This document shows positions 1-5,233 of a stretch of 9,477 bases of DNA, piece by piece. Position 1 is the stretch's first letter, and the number at the start of each line of letters is the position of its first letter. The DNA is taken from NCBI GenBank assembly GCA_017432405.1, contig JAFRJF010000120.1, forward strand, positions 1 to 9,477, written 5' to 3'. This stretch comes from Clostridia bacterium. GTDB lineage: Bacteria > Bacillota_A > Clostridia > Christensenellales > Aristaeellaceae. The translations under genes and the position numbers were made by a program. Below the pieces are notes generated by a model. The model saw only the letters and a program-made list of their open reading frames with translations. It searched no databases and was not told the origin of the DNA.

Positions 1-102
1 ATCATCCGCATCATGCCGCTGCCGAAGATCAACCTGGACGAGATCACCACCCTGCTCAAGCAGGTAAAGGTCGTCGTCGCCGGCCTCAGCGTGGTCAAGT
101 GA
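1..102 (+). CDS. C-terminal fragment of an unidentified protein
   Basis: An open frame enters from the left edge and stops at TGA 100-102, giving 33 residues that end in GLSVVK. The segment is rich in Val, Leu, Ile and Lys and contains no motif I recognise, so no function is assigned. Codon use is GC-rich at third positions, as in the minus-strand genes further right and unlike the following SEC-C gene. A strong hairpin starts 8 bases after the stop, consistent with a true gene end. The frame could be fortuitous, but the terminator-like hairpin placement favours a real gene. Confidence 0.55.
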   Translation: MIRIMPLPKINLDEITTLLKQVKVVVAGLSVVK

Positions 103-110
103 CATCACGT

Positions 111-148
111 GACGACGCCCTCCGCAAGCGCTTGCGGAGGGTGTTGTC
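111..148 (+). terminator. Hairpin, probable terminator of the left-edge gene
   Basis: Positions 118-141 form a perfect palindrome (CCCTCCGCAAG and CTTGCGGAGGG around a central CG). Pairing continues outward through 111-117 and 142-148 if G-U pairs are allowed, for a stem of about 17 pairs or more. No strong T-run follows (only TGTTGTCT), so termination may be weak or need help, but the position just after a stop codon supports the role. Confidence 0.6.
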
Positions 149-265
149 TAACAATGACCGATGTTGCAAAGCGCGCCGCCGCGAAACTCTTTTTCGGGGG
201 CTGGACGGGCAACGACTACGGGAACGACGAATTACTATTCCTGTTCTGAGGGAGTTGCATTGAAT

Positions 266-1090
266 ATGACAAATGAGAAGCTGTGTATCCTTATCCAGGC
301 CTTTGCGGATTACTACTGGTCTGTGCCGGTAAGCTACGTAATCAGCAAGATATCGGAATGGCATCCGGAGGTAACAGTTCAACAGGTTAAAAGGGCTCTG
401 CGCCGGGACAAAATCCTGAAACACCATTTTTGTGTAGAATCAGAGGGTTTGGACGAACCCGAGATCGTGGTCGAGCACCTGGTCGCCATCGATTACAGTG
501 ATTTTGAGCGTTTCATCGCCACCCGGCTTGATCTTCCCTATCGTGATTGTGATGAGCAAACGCTGCTCAGGTTTGACAATGAGCGCCTTGACATACCGGA
601 GAAGCAGGCCCTCATCGAGTTTGGACGGGATGAATTGGGCCTTGACGATGAATGGAACAGGCAGCTCGTGAACGACTGCGTTTTAAACCAGCCAATCGCC
701 CTTTATGAAGGAAAATCCTGGGTCAAATCCGTTCTTCGCGGGGAAGGCTATGGGAAGATTCATTTTCGAACCGTAGGGCAGGTCAAGCGCTTCCGCGAAT
801 TGGGAAACCGCTTTTACGCGGCCATGCCCAATCCGGTTTTAAGGGGATGGAAACCGTCGGAGATAGAAAACCCTCCCGCACTGCCGGATGATATCCCGGA
901 AAAGGACGAGGATATCCCGGATAGCCGGAAAACCCTGGAAGAGATGCTCGCGCAGTACGGCGGCCGCGAGAGAGTCAGTCAGCAGCTTATGCAAGCCCTT
1001 TCAAAGGACATTCCGAAGAAGAAGGCCGGGCCCAACGATCCCTGCCCGTGCGGCAGCGGAAGGAAATACAAGAAATGCTGTGGGCGATAG
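266..1090 (+). CDS. SEC-C motif protein of unknown function
   Basis: This 274-residue soluble protein ends in a textbook SEC-C zinc-binding motif (residues 255-273, PNDPCPCGSGRKYKKCCG), with zinc-ligand Cys260, Cys262, Cys271 and Cys272. The same module ends SecA, where it binds zinc and contacts SecB and ribosomes, but here there is no SecA ATPase. The first 200 residues are a mixed helical region with no motif I can name; residues 203-225 form a Pro/Asp/Glu-rich linker. I chose ATG 266 because GGAG (251-254) lies upstream and the homologous-looking sequence begins at MTNEK; an in-frame TTG at 260 has closer spacing to GGAG, and an ATG at 161 has no good ribosome site. The gene stands alone on the plus strand and is visibly less GC-rich than its neighbours, which hints at separate ancestry. 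The molecular role is unknown. Confidence 0.85.
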   Translation: MTNEKLCILIQAFADYYWSVPVSYVISKISEWHPEVTVQQVKRALRRDKILKHHFCVESEGLDEPEIVVEHLVAIDYSDFERFIATRLDLPYRDCDEQTLLRFDNERLDIPEKQALIEFGRDELGLDDEWNRQLVNDCVLNQPIALYEGKSWVKSVLRGEGYGKIHFRTVGQVKRFRELGNRFYAAMPNPVLRGWKPSEIENPPALPDDIPEKDEDIPDSRKTLEEMLAQYGGRERVSQQLMQALSKDIPKKKAGPNDPCPCGSGRKYKKCCGR

Positions 1091-1189
1091 ATTGTGCCCC
1101 GCCGAATACAGCACAGGCCCTTTTCCTGACATACAGAAACCGGTCTTGAACCCCAAGGCCCATTGGGAATGGTGTCTGTTCAGTTACCC

Positions 1190-1237
1190 GGAATGATAAA
1201 ATCGCCCGGCCTTGCGGTCGGACGATTTTATCATTCC
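1190..1237. terminator. Bidirectional intrinsic terminator between convergent genes
   Basis: Arms 1190-1204 and 1223-1237 are perfect complements (GGAATGATAAAATCG and its reverse complement). Six further inner pairs (1206-1211 with 1216-1221, one of them G-T) close on a TTGC loop. The GC-rich inner stem is flanked by AAAA on one side and TTTT on the other, so it works as a rho-independent terminator in both directions. It lies between the SEC-C gene on the plus strand and the DUF308 gene on the minus strand, which converge here. Confidence 0.9.
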
Positions 1238-1260
1238 TGGCGGTTCTACAGGCTCCAGGA

Positions 1261-1773
1261 TCAGCGATCGATCGCGCGCAGGGTTGTGCCGAGCACGATC
1301 ATGTCGATGCCGTTCTCCACGAAGACCAGGCCCATCATGATGCCCACCGTCAGCGCGGTGATCGTGGGATGCAGGAAGGAGAGGACGCCGGCGACGATGC
1401 TCAGCACGCCGATGGCGACGCCCCAGCCCCAGCCCTTGATCTCATTCCTGCCCTGGATGGAGATGATGATGTTGATAAGGCCCTTGACCAGCAGCCAGGC
1501 GGAAACCATGTTCAGCACGAAGCCGTCGATGACGAGGGCCCCGCCGGGACGAACGATGGCGATCACGCCCACGATGATGGCCAGGATGCTGGAGATCAGT
1601 TCCAGGGCGCCCGCCTCCTTCTGGAAGAAGCGCACGACGCCGAAGATGCCGTACATGAACAGCATGATGGCGATCATAAAGCCGGCAGACAGGAAGGTGG
1701 CGAAGGGGGTAAACATGCAGAAAACGCCACCGACGATCATGATGACACCCAGGATAATGCTCAGAATGCTCAT
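1261..1773 (-). CDS. DUF308/HdeD-family membrane protein
   Basis: A 170-residue protein made almost entirely of hydrophobic stretches, about six membrane segments, with a few short charged turns (RFFQKE near residue 50, GRNEIKG near 110). The repeated pattern of glycine-rich helices such as SIILGVIMIVGG and SSILAIIVGVIAI, with a Pro at the helix end, is typical of the DUF308/HdeD family; E. coli HdeD is an acid-resistance membrane protein, but most Firmicute members have no known role. The start is ATG 1773, with an AAAAAGGAG ribosome site eight bases upstream. The gene is followed by the shared terminator. Its promoter is unclear; the nearest good one (2047-2075) lies about 270 bases upstream, across the repeat pair at 1829-1876. 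Confidence 0.85.
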   Translation of the reverse strand: MSILSIILGVIMIVGGVFCMFTPFATFLSAGFMIAIMLFMYGIFGVVRFFQKEAGALELISSILAIIVGVIAIVRPGGALVIDGFVLNMVSAWLLVKGLINIIISIQGRNEIKGWGWGVAIGVLSIVAGVLSFLHPTITALTVGIMMGLVFVENGIDMIVLGTTLRAIDR

Positions 1774-1828
1774 ATTAATTACTCCTTTTTCTACTGTGTA
1801 TTGAGTGTGTTAAAGCGCATAATCACGC

Positions 1829-1876
1829 CCCTAAAGGACTAGCTTCGCGTCGCCCTAAAGGACTAGCTTCGCGTCG
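1829..1876 (-). repeat. 24-bp dispersed repeat, two tandem copies
   Basis: Two identical 24-bp units, 1829-1852 and 1853-1876, abut without spacer. Read on the minus strand each is CGACGCGAAGCT followed by AGTCCTTTAGGG. The same unit occurs at 6439-6510 (three copies, opposite orientation) and at 6991-7014 (one copy, within a gene). Each contains small dyads (CCTTTAGG, GCGAAGC) and the tetramer CTAG. The pair lies between an orphan ribosome site and the upstream region of the DUF308 gene. Confidence 0.95.
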
Positions 1877-2046
1877 CAGGTTCGCAGGGATCTTTCCCCA
1901 CCTCCTTTATACTGCCTATACGGGCCGCGACCCGCATGCGGATCGACCCCTGCCCGGGAGGGAAGGAACGTCGTGTCGCGCCAAGGACGGCCGGCAGGTC
2001 CGGGCCGGGGCTGTTGCGAAGAGGAATGATCTCTTTGCCCTGTGCG

Positions 2047-2075
2047 ATTATAATCGCTTTATATATGCCCGTCAA
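2047..2075 (-). promoter_or_regulatory. Sigma-70/SigA-type promoter, minus strand
   Basis: On the minus strand, TTGACG (2075-2070) and TATAAT (2052-2047) are separated by exactly 17 bases, close to the ideal housekeeping promoter. Transcription would begin near 2040 and run toward the DUF308 gene, whose start is about 267 bases downstream. There is no intact gene closer, so either the DUF308 gene has a long leader, or the promoter once served a gene lost at the repeat pair 1829-1876. Confidence 0.75.
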
Positions 2076-2147
2076 CAGGAAAGAGGTTAATTTACGCGGC
2101 AGCAACACATCTCCCACAGATTATCCTTGGTCGACCGCTTCATTCCT

Positions 2148-2942
2148 TCAGGAGAGCAATATCCTGTCGTTGGCGAACGCTTCGCCGCTGGCCCTGGCGA
2201 AGGCGTCCATGAGCATCTCAACGGTGAGGCGCTTCTTTTCTTCCCCGGAGATGTCCAGGATCACGCGGCCCTCGTTCATCATGATCAGCCGGTTGCCGTA
2301 GCGTATGGCGTCGCGCATGTTGTGGGTGACCATCAGAGTCATGAGGTAGTTTTCCGTCACGATCTGCTCGGACAGCGCCAGCACCTTGGCCGCGGTGCGG
2401 GGGTCCAGCGCGGCGGTGTGCTCGTCCAAAAGCAGCAGCTTCGGCTTCTTCAGCGTCGCCATCAAGAGGGTCAGCGCCTGCCGCTGGCCGCCGGAGAGCA
2501 GGCCCACCTTCGCGGTCATGCGGTCCTCCAGCCCCAGGCCCAGCTTCGCCAGTTTTTCCCGGTAAGCCTCCCGCTCCTGCCGGGTAATGCCGACCTTCAG
2601 CGTGCGCCTCTGGCCGCGACGAGCGGCGAGGGCCAGGTTTTCCTCGATCTGCATGGTGGCGGCGGTGCCGGTCATCGGGTCCTGGAACACCCGCCCCAGC
2701 AGCGCGGCGCGGCGGTACTCCGGCAGGTGGGTGACCTCGTAGCCGTCGATGGCGATGCGCCCGCTGTCGATGGGCCAGACCCCCGCGATGGCGTTCAGCA
2801 TGGTGCTCTTCCCCGCCCCGTTGCCGCCGATGACGGTCACGAAGTCGCCTTCCTCAAGGCGCAGGCTCAGGCCGTCCAGGGCCACCTTCTCGTTGACGGT
2901 CTTCGGGTTGAAGGTCTTTCGCACGTTCACCAGCTCAAGCAC
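2148..2942 (-). CDS. ABC importer ATPase, TrpX-type system
   Basis: The nucleotide-binding subunit (264 residues, cytoplasmic) that powers the importer formed with the two genes just upstream. Visible motifs: Walker A GGNGAGKST (39-47), Q-loop Gln87 in VFQDP, signature LSGGQ (149-153), Walker B LLLLDE (169-174), D-loop ALD (178-180), switch His207 in VTHN. The DEHTAALDP version of Walker B/D-loop is typical of ATPases paired with ABC_sub_bind (PF04392) binding proteins, such as streptococcal TrpZ. The start is GTG 2942, overlapping the permease stop by eight bases, with GGAAGGG just upstream, so translation is probably coupled. Length is normal. The role as importer ATPase is sure; the substrate is not. 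Confidence 0.93.
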   Translation of the reverse strand: MLELVNVRKTFNPKTVNEKVALDGLSLRLEEGDFVTVIGGNGAGKSTMLNAIAGVWPIDSGRIAIDGYEVTHLPEYRRAALLGRVFQDPMTGTAATMQIEENLALAARRGQRRTLKVGITRQEREAYREKLAKLGLGLEDRMTAKVGLLSGGQRQALTLLMATLKKPKLLLLDEHTAALDPRTAAKVLALSEQIVTENYLMTLMVTHNMRDAIRYGNRLIMMNEGRVILDISGEEKKRLTVEMLMDAFARASGEAFANDRILLS

Positions 2943-3843
2943 GGCCCTTCCCCCCTTGCATATTCGCCTTCCAGTAGGGCACGGCGAGGAACACGGCCAC
3001 GATCAGCGCCGACAGCAGCTTCAGCAGATTCGTGTTCAGCCCCAGCCACAGCACAACCTGTATGACGATGTAGTAGATCACCGCGCCGATGGCGACGCCG
3101 GTGAGCTTCAGCGCAAAGTTGCGAAACAGCTTCCCGAAGAGCACGTCTGAGATGATCACGGCGGCCAGGCCGATCACGATGGCCCCGCGGCCCATGTTCA
3201 CGTCCACGAAGCCCTGGTAATGGGCGAGCATGGCCGAGGACAGCGCCACGATGCCGTTGGAGATCATCAGGCCCAGTATCTTGCAGACGTTGGTGTTGAT
3301 GCCCTGGGCGCGGCTCATGGCCACGTTCGCTCCGGTGGCCCGCAGGCTGCTGCCCAGCTCCGTGCCGAAAAACCAGTACAGCACCCCGATCACCAGCGCC
3401 AACGCGACGAGGGTCACGCAGATCGGGTTGGACAGGTTCAGCGCCCGCACGTTCCGCTGGCTGACGATCAGATCGTACTTGGTGACGTTGATGCCCTGGT
3501 TGGCCTTGAAGCCCATGATGGCCAGGTTGACGGAATACAGCGAAAGCTGGGTCAGTATGCCCGAGAGGATCGGCGGTATGCCCATGGCCGTGTGGAAGAT
3601 GCCGGTCACAAGCCCCGCCAGCATGCCCGCCAGCACCGCGCACGCCAGCGCCAGCCACACGTTCACGCCGCCCAGCATCAGCATCACGCACACCGCGCCG
3701 CCGGTGGCCATGGTGCCGTCCACGGTCAGGTCCGCCAGGTCCAACACCTTGTAGGTGATGTAAACGCCGATGGCCATGATGCCCCAAATGAGGCCCTGGG
3801 CCACCGCGCCGGGAAGGGCGTTCAGCAATGAAGTCAGGTTCAA
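2935..3843 (-). CDS. ABC importer permease, TrpX-type system
   Basis: A hydrophobic protein (302 residues, about eight to nine membrane segments) of the BPD_transp_2 / LivH-like permease class that partners ABC_sub_bind binding proteins. The segment GVYITYKVLDLADLTVDGT near the N-terminus is the family hallmark; SLRATGANVAMSRAQGIN is the cytoplasmic coupling region that contacts the ATPase. I chose TTG 3843 as the start because GGAGG (3856-3852) lies eight bases upstream; the longer frame's TTG at 3858 lies upstream of that ribosome site and cannot use it. It sits between the binding protein and the ATPase, overlapping the ATPase start by eight bases. The substrate is inferred only from the family: tryptophan is established for the streptococcal TrpXYZ system, but other members differ. 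Confidence 0.9.
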   Translation of the reverse strand: MNLTSLLNALPGAVAQGLIWGIMAIGVYITYKVLDLADLTVDGTMATGGAVCVMLMLGGVNVWLALACAVLAGMLAGLVTGIFHTAMGIPPILSGILTQLSLYSVNLAIMGFKANQGINVTKYDLIVSQRNVRALNLSNPICVTLVALALVIGVLYWFFGTELGSSLRATGANVAMSRAQGINTNVCKILGLMISNGIVALSSAMLAHYQGFVDVNMGRGAIVIGLAAVIISDVLFGKLFRNFALKLTGVAIGAVIYYIVIQVVLWLGLNTNLLKLLSALIVAVFLAVPYWKANMQGGKGRA

Positions 3844-3851
3844 GGTCGTTG

Positions 3852-3856
3852 CCTCC
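3852..3856 (-). promoter_or_regulatory. Ribosome binding site deciding the permease start
   Basis: GGAGG on the minus strand (3856-3852) is followed after eight bases by TTG 3843-3841. The longer open frame would start at TTG 3858, before this site, so the downstream TTG is the likely true start. Confidence 0.75.
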
Positions 3857-3864
3857 AATTCTTA

Positions 3865-3936
3865 AATGGGGAATGGGGAATTGGGAATGAAAAGCTGCTG
3901 ACTCAATATCCCATTCCCCATTCCCAATTCCCAATT
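3865..3936. repeat. GGGAAT-type inverted repeat between binding protein and permease
   Basis: Arms 3865-3889 and 3912-3936 are 25 bases each and match as inverted repeats at 22 positions, separated by 22 bases. Each arm is itself built from TGGGGAA and TTGGGAA heptamers, a low-complexity pattern seen in dispersed short-repeat families. It fills the gap from the stop codon of the binding protein (whose last bases it includes) to just before the permease ribosome site. The resulting mRNA hairpin could protect the binding-protein message or dampen downstream expression, as REP elements do between malE and malF; this role is inference. Confidence 0.85.
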
Positions 3937-4879
3937 ATTCTTCGATGGCCACATAGTCCTCCGGGATGGTCACGCCCAGCAGCCCGGCCAGCTCGGCATT
4001 GTATTCCTTGGTGACGTTCGGGGCGAAGGCGACGTCAAGGGTGGCGACGTCCGCGCCGTTGGCCAGAACCTCATAGGCCATCTCGCCGGTGGCGTAGCCC
4101 AGGTCGTAGTAGCTGATGGACAGGGTCGCCACGCCGCAGCCCTTGCAGATGCCCTCCTCGCCGGCGATCACCGGCTTGCCCGCGGGCTCCACCACGTTGC
4201 GGATGGCCTCGGTACAGCTGGCGGCGGTGTTGTCGGTGGGGATGTAGATCACGTCGCTGCCGTCGCAGGCGCTCTGGGCGACGGAGGCCACGTCGTTGGA
4301 GTCGGCGAAGGTGAATTCCACGGTTTCATAGCCCAAGTCAGTGAGGTAGCCGGTGATCACGTCCACCTGGTACTTGCTGTTCGGCTCGGCGGAGCAGTAC
4401 AGCAGGCCAACGGTCCCGGCGTCCGGGAACAGCTCGTGGAGCATCGCGGCCTGCTGGTCCAGCGGGGCGAGGTCGCTGGTGCCGGACACGTTGATGCCCG
4501 TCGCGCCGGTCCAGTCTGCGATGTCCAGGGCGGTGGCGTAGTCGGTGACGGACGTGCCCAGGATCGGGATGTCGCCGGTAGCGGCCACGGCGGCCTGCAG
4601 CGCCGGGGTGGCGTTGGCCATGATCAGGTTCACGTTGTCGGAGACGAAGCCGTTCACGATGGTGGAGCAGGTGTTGGAATCGCCTGAGGCATTCTGCACG
4701 TCGAAGCTGACGGCCTCGCCCAGCTTTTCGGTCAGGGCGTCCTGGAAGCCCTGGGTTGCGGCGTCCAGCGCGGGATGCTGCACCAGCTGGCACACGCCCA
4801 CGGTATAGGTCTCTTCGGCAACGGCGACCATGCCCAGGCAGAGCACGGCGGCGACGACGATGGCAAGCAGTTTCTTCAT
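3935..4879 (-). CDS. ABC_sub_bind (TrpX-like) substrate-binding protein
   Basis: The extracytoplasmic solute receptor of the importer (314 residues). Residues 1-21 are a signal peptide (MKKLLAIVV, hydrophobic core, then AVA before EE). The rest fits the ABC_sub_bind family (PF04392, periplasmic-binding fold type I): VGVCQLVQHPALDAATQGF at the N-terminus, QNASGDSNTCSTI, DVIYIPTDN, and GVATLSISYYDLGYATGEMA near the C-terminus. I chose ATG 4879 rather than the frame's upstream ATG 4912 because GAGGAGG sits nine bases before it and the signal peptide then begins normally. There is no usable lipobox (the only early Cys, in AAVLCLG, has Leu before it), so signal peptidase I cleavage after AVA is likelier than lipidation. 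It is first in the operon, behind a leader with terminators. The family includes the tryptophan receptor TrpX; the ligand here is not shown by sequence. Confidence 0.9.
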   Translation of the reverse strand: MKKLLAIVVAAVLCLGMVAVAEETYTVGVCQLVQHPALDAATQGFQDALTEKLGEAVSFDVQNASGDSNTCSTIVNGFVSDNVNLIMANATPALQAAVAATGDIPILGTSVTDYATALDIADWTGATGINVSGTSDLAPLDQQAAMLHELFPDAGTVGLLYCSAEPNSKYQVDVITGYLTDLGYETVEFTFADSNDVASVAQSACDGSDVIYIPTDNTAASCTEAIRNVVEPAGKPVIAGEEGICKGCGVATLSISYYDLGYATGEMAYEVLANGADVATLDVAFAPNVTKEYNAELAGLLGVTIPEDYVAIEE

Positions 4880-4910
4880 AACGGGGTTCCTCCTCAAGTA
4901 TAGATGTATC

Positions 4911-4941
4911 ATAAAAGCGGCCCTCCCATCCGGAGAGCCGC
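4911..4941 (-). terminator. Intrinsic terminator in the importer leader
   Basis: On the minus strand GCGGCTCTCC (4941-4932) pairs with GGAGGGCCGC (4926-4917) in ten base pairs, one of them G-U, with a five-base loop. TTTTAT (4916-4911) follows directly. It ends about 30 bases before the start codon of the binding protein, with no room for another promoter between, so the operon can only be transcribed by reading through it. It is therefore a likely attenuator. Confidence 0.8.
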
Positions 4942-4973
4942 CTCGATGAACTCATGTCCACGCTTGCGATTCT

Positions 4974-5123
4974 TCAGACAGGCGTCGGTGAAAAGCGAAT
5001 AAAGCCAAAAAACAGCTGCGCGAGGATAAATCGCACAGCATTGATATTGACATAAGAAGCTTCCGCATCGTGGCAAACGGACAGGCGGGAAACGGTCATA
5101 CCGCTGCAATGACGACGCTTCAT
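4974..5123 (-). CDS. Possible 49-residue leader peptide
   Basis: A short frame starting at ATG 5123 with an AAAGGTGG ribosome site eight bases upstream, and ending at TGA 4976-4974. It begins MKRRHCSGMTV and continues through SVCHDAEASY and FILAQLFFGFIRF, with no Trp codon and no run of a single regulatory codon. Its start lies inside the loop of an 11-pair stem and its body overlaps the first terminator hairpin, so translating ribosomes could alter the leader fold. A second frame (TTG 5109 to 4909) crosses the second terminator and is less well initiated. It may be a leader peptide, a small protein, or simply RNA structure read as protein. Confidence 0.4.
   Translation of the reverse strand: MKRRHCSGMTVSRLSVCHDAEASYVNINAVRFILAQLFFGFIRFSPTPV
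5007..5039 (-). terminator. First intrinsic terminator in the importer leader
   Basis: On the minus strand GCTGTGCGA (5039-5031) pairs with TCGCGCAGC (5023-5015) in nine pairs with one G-U, around a seven-base loop. Two bases later comes a run of six T (5012-5007). It lies in the middle of the leader, upstream of the second terminator. Confidence 0.65.
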
Positions 5124-5157
5124 GTCGTTTCCCACCTTTCCTGTTCTTATGATAGGG

Positions 5158-5185
5158 ATTATATCACGATCCGCGAATTTGTCAA
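5158..5185 (-). promoter_or_regulatory. Consensus promoter of the importer operon
   Basis: On the minus strand TTGACA (5185-5180) and TATAAT (5163-5158) are both perfect consensus, separated by 16 bases. Transcription should start near 5151, giving a leader of about 270 bases before the binding-protein start at 4879. No other promoter-like sequence lies closer. Confidence 0.9.
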
Positions 5186-5201
5186 CACCACGCGACCATA
5201 C

Positions 5202-5219
5202 TAAAGTGTTAAAACTTTA
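5202..5219. promoter_or_regulatory. Inverted repeat upstream of the importer promoter
   Basis: TAAAGTGTTAAAACTTTA has perfect six-base arms (TAAAGT and ACTTTA) around six bases. It lies 16 bases upstream of the -35 box of the importer promoter, a usual place for an activator or an upstream operator. No matching regulator gene is in the window, and the AT-rich arms could arise by chance. Confidence 0.35.
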
Positions 5220-5233
5220 TGTCTTGGGGGAGG

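Larger units (their letters stand above)
1774..2147 (-). other. Intergenic region with promoter, orphan RBS and repeats
   Basis: No convincing gene lies in this 374-base stretch. On the minus strand it holds a near-consensus promoter (2047-2075), a GC-rich part with several possible hairpins (for example GATCCGCATGCGGGTC near 1931-1946), a strong Shine-Dalgarno-like AAAGGAGG (1901-1908) with no ATG, GTG or TTG at usable distance downstream, and two tandem copies of the 24-bp repeat (1829-1876). I see no clear T-tailed terminator for the ABC operon that ends at 2148. An 84-residue frame at 1863-2117 lacks protein-like composition and is not called. Confidence 0.6.
4911..5151 (-). promoter_or_regulatory. 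Structured 5' leader of the importer operon, candidate attenuator
   Basis: From the predicted transcription start near 5151 to the terminator at 4911 the leader contains, in order: an 11-pair stem (arm 5136-5126 with arm 5094-5084, one G-U) that encloses the start of a small frame and includes part of its ribosome site; a nine-pair hairpin with a T6 tail (5039-5007); and the terminator at 4941-4911. AATCGCA/TGCGATT complementarity between 5029-5035 and 4965-4971 could compete with the first terminator. I see no T-box signature (TGGNACC) and none of the riboswitch cores I know. The controlling signal is unknown. Confidence 0.65.

Noticed and set aside
1863..2117. 84-residue minus-strand frame
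   Set aside because: It has no ribosome site, spans the promoter and ends in the repeats; the composition is not protein-like.
2127..3065. Long plus-strand frame opposite the ATPase
   Set aside because: Its composition is rich in His, Gln, Arg and Gly as expected of a shadow frame in GC-rich DNA, and the minus strand encodes a clear ABC ATPase.
2927..3934. Long minus-strand frame overlapping the permease
   Set aside because: Its beginning is the translated GGGAAT repeat and the rest is an Arg/Gly/His-rich shadow of the permease.
4880..5151. T-box riboswitch for tryptophan
   Set aside because: The TGGNACC antiterminator core and specifier-loop layout are not visible; only the terminators fit.
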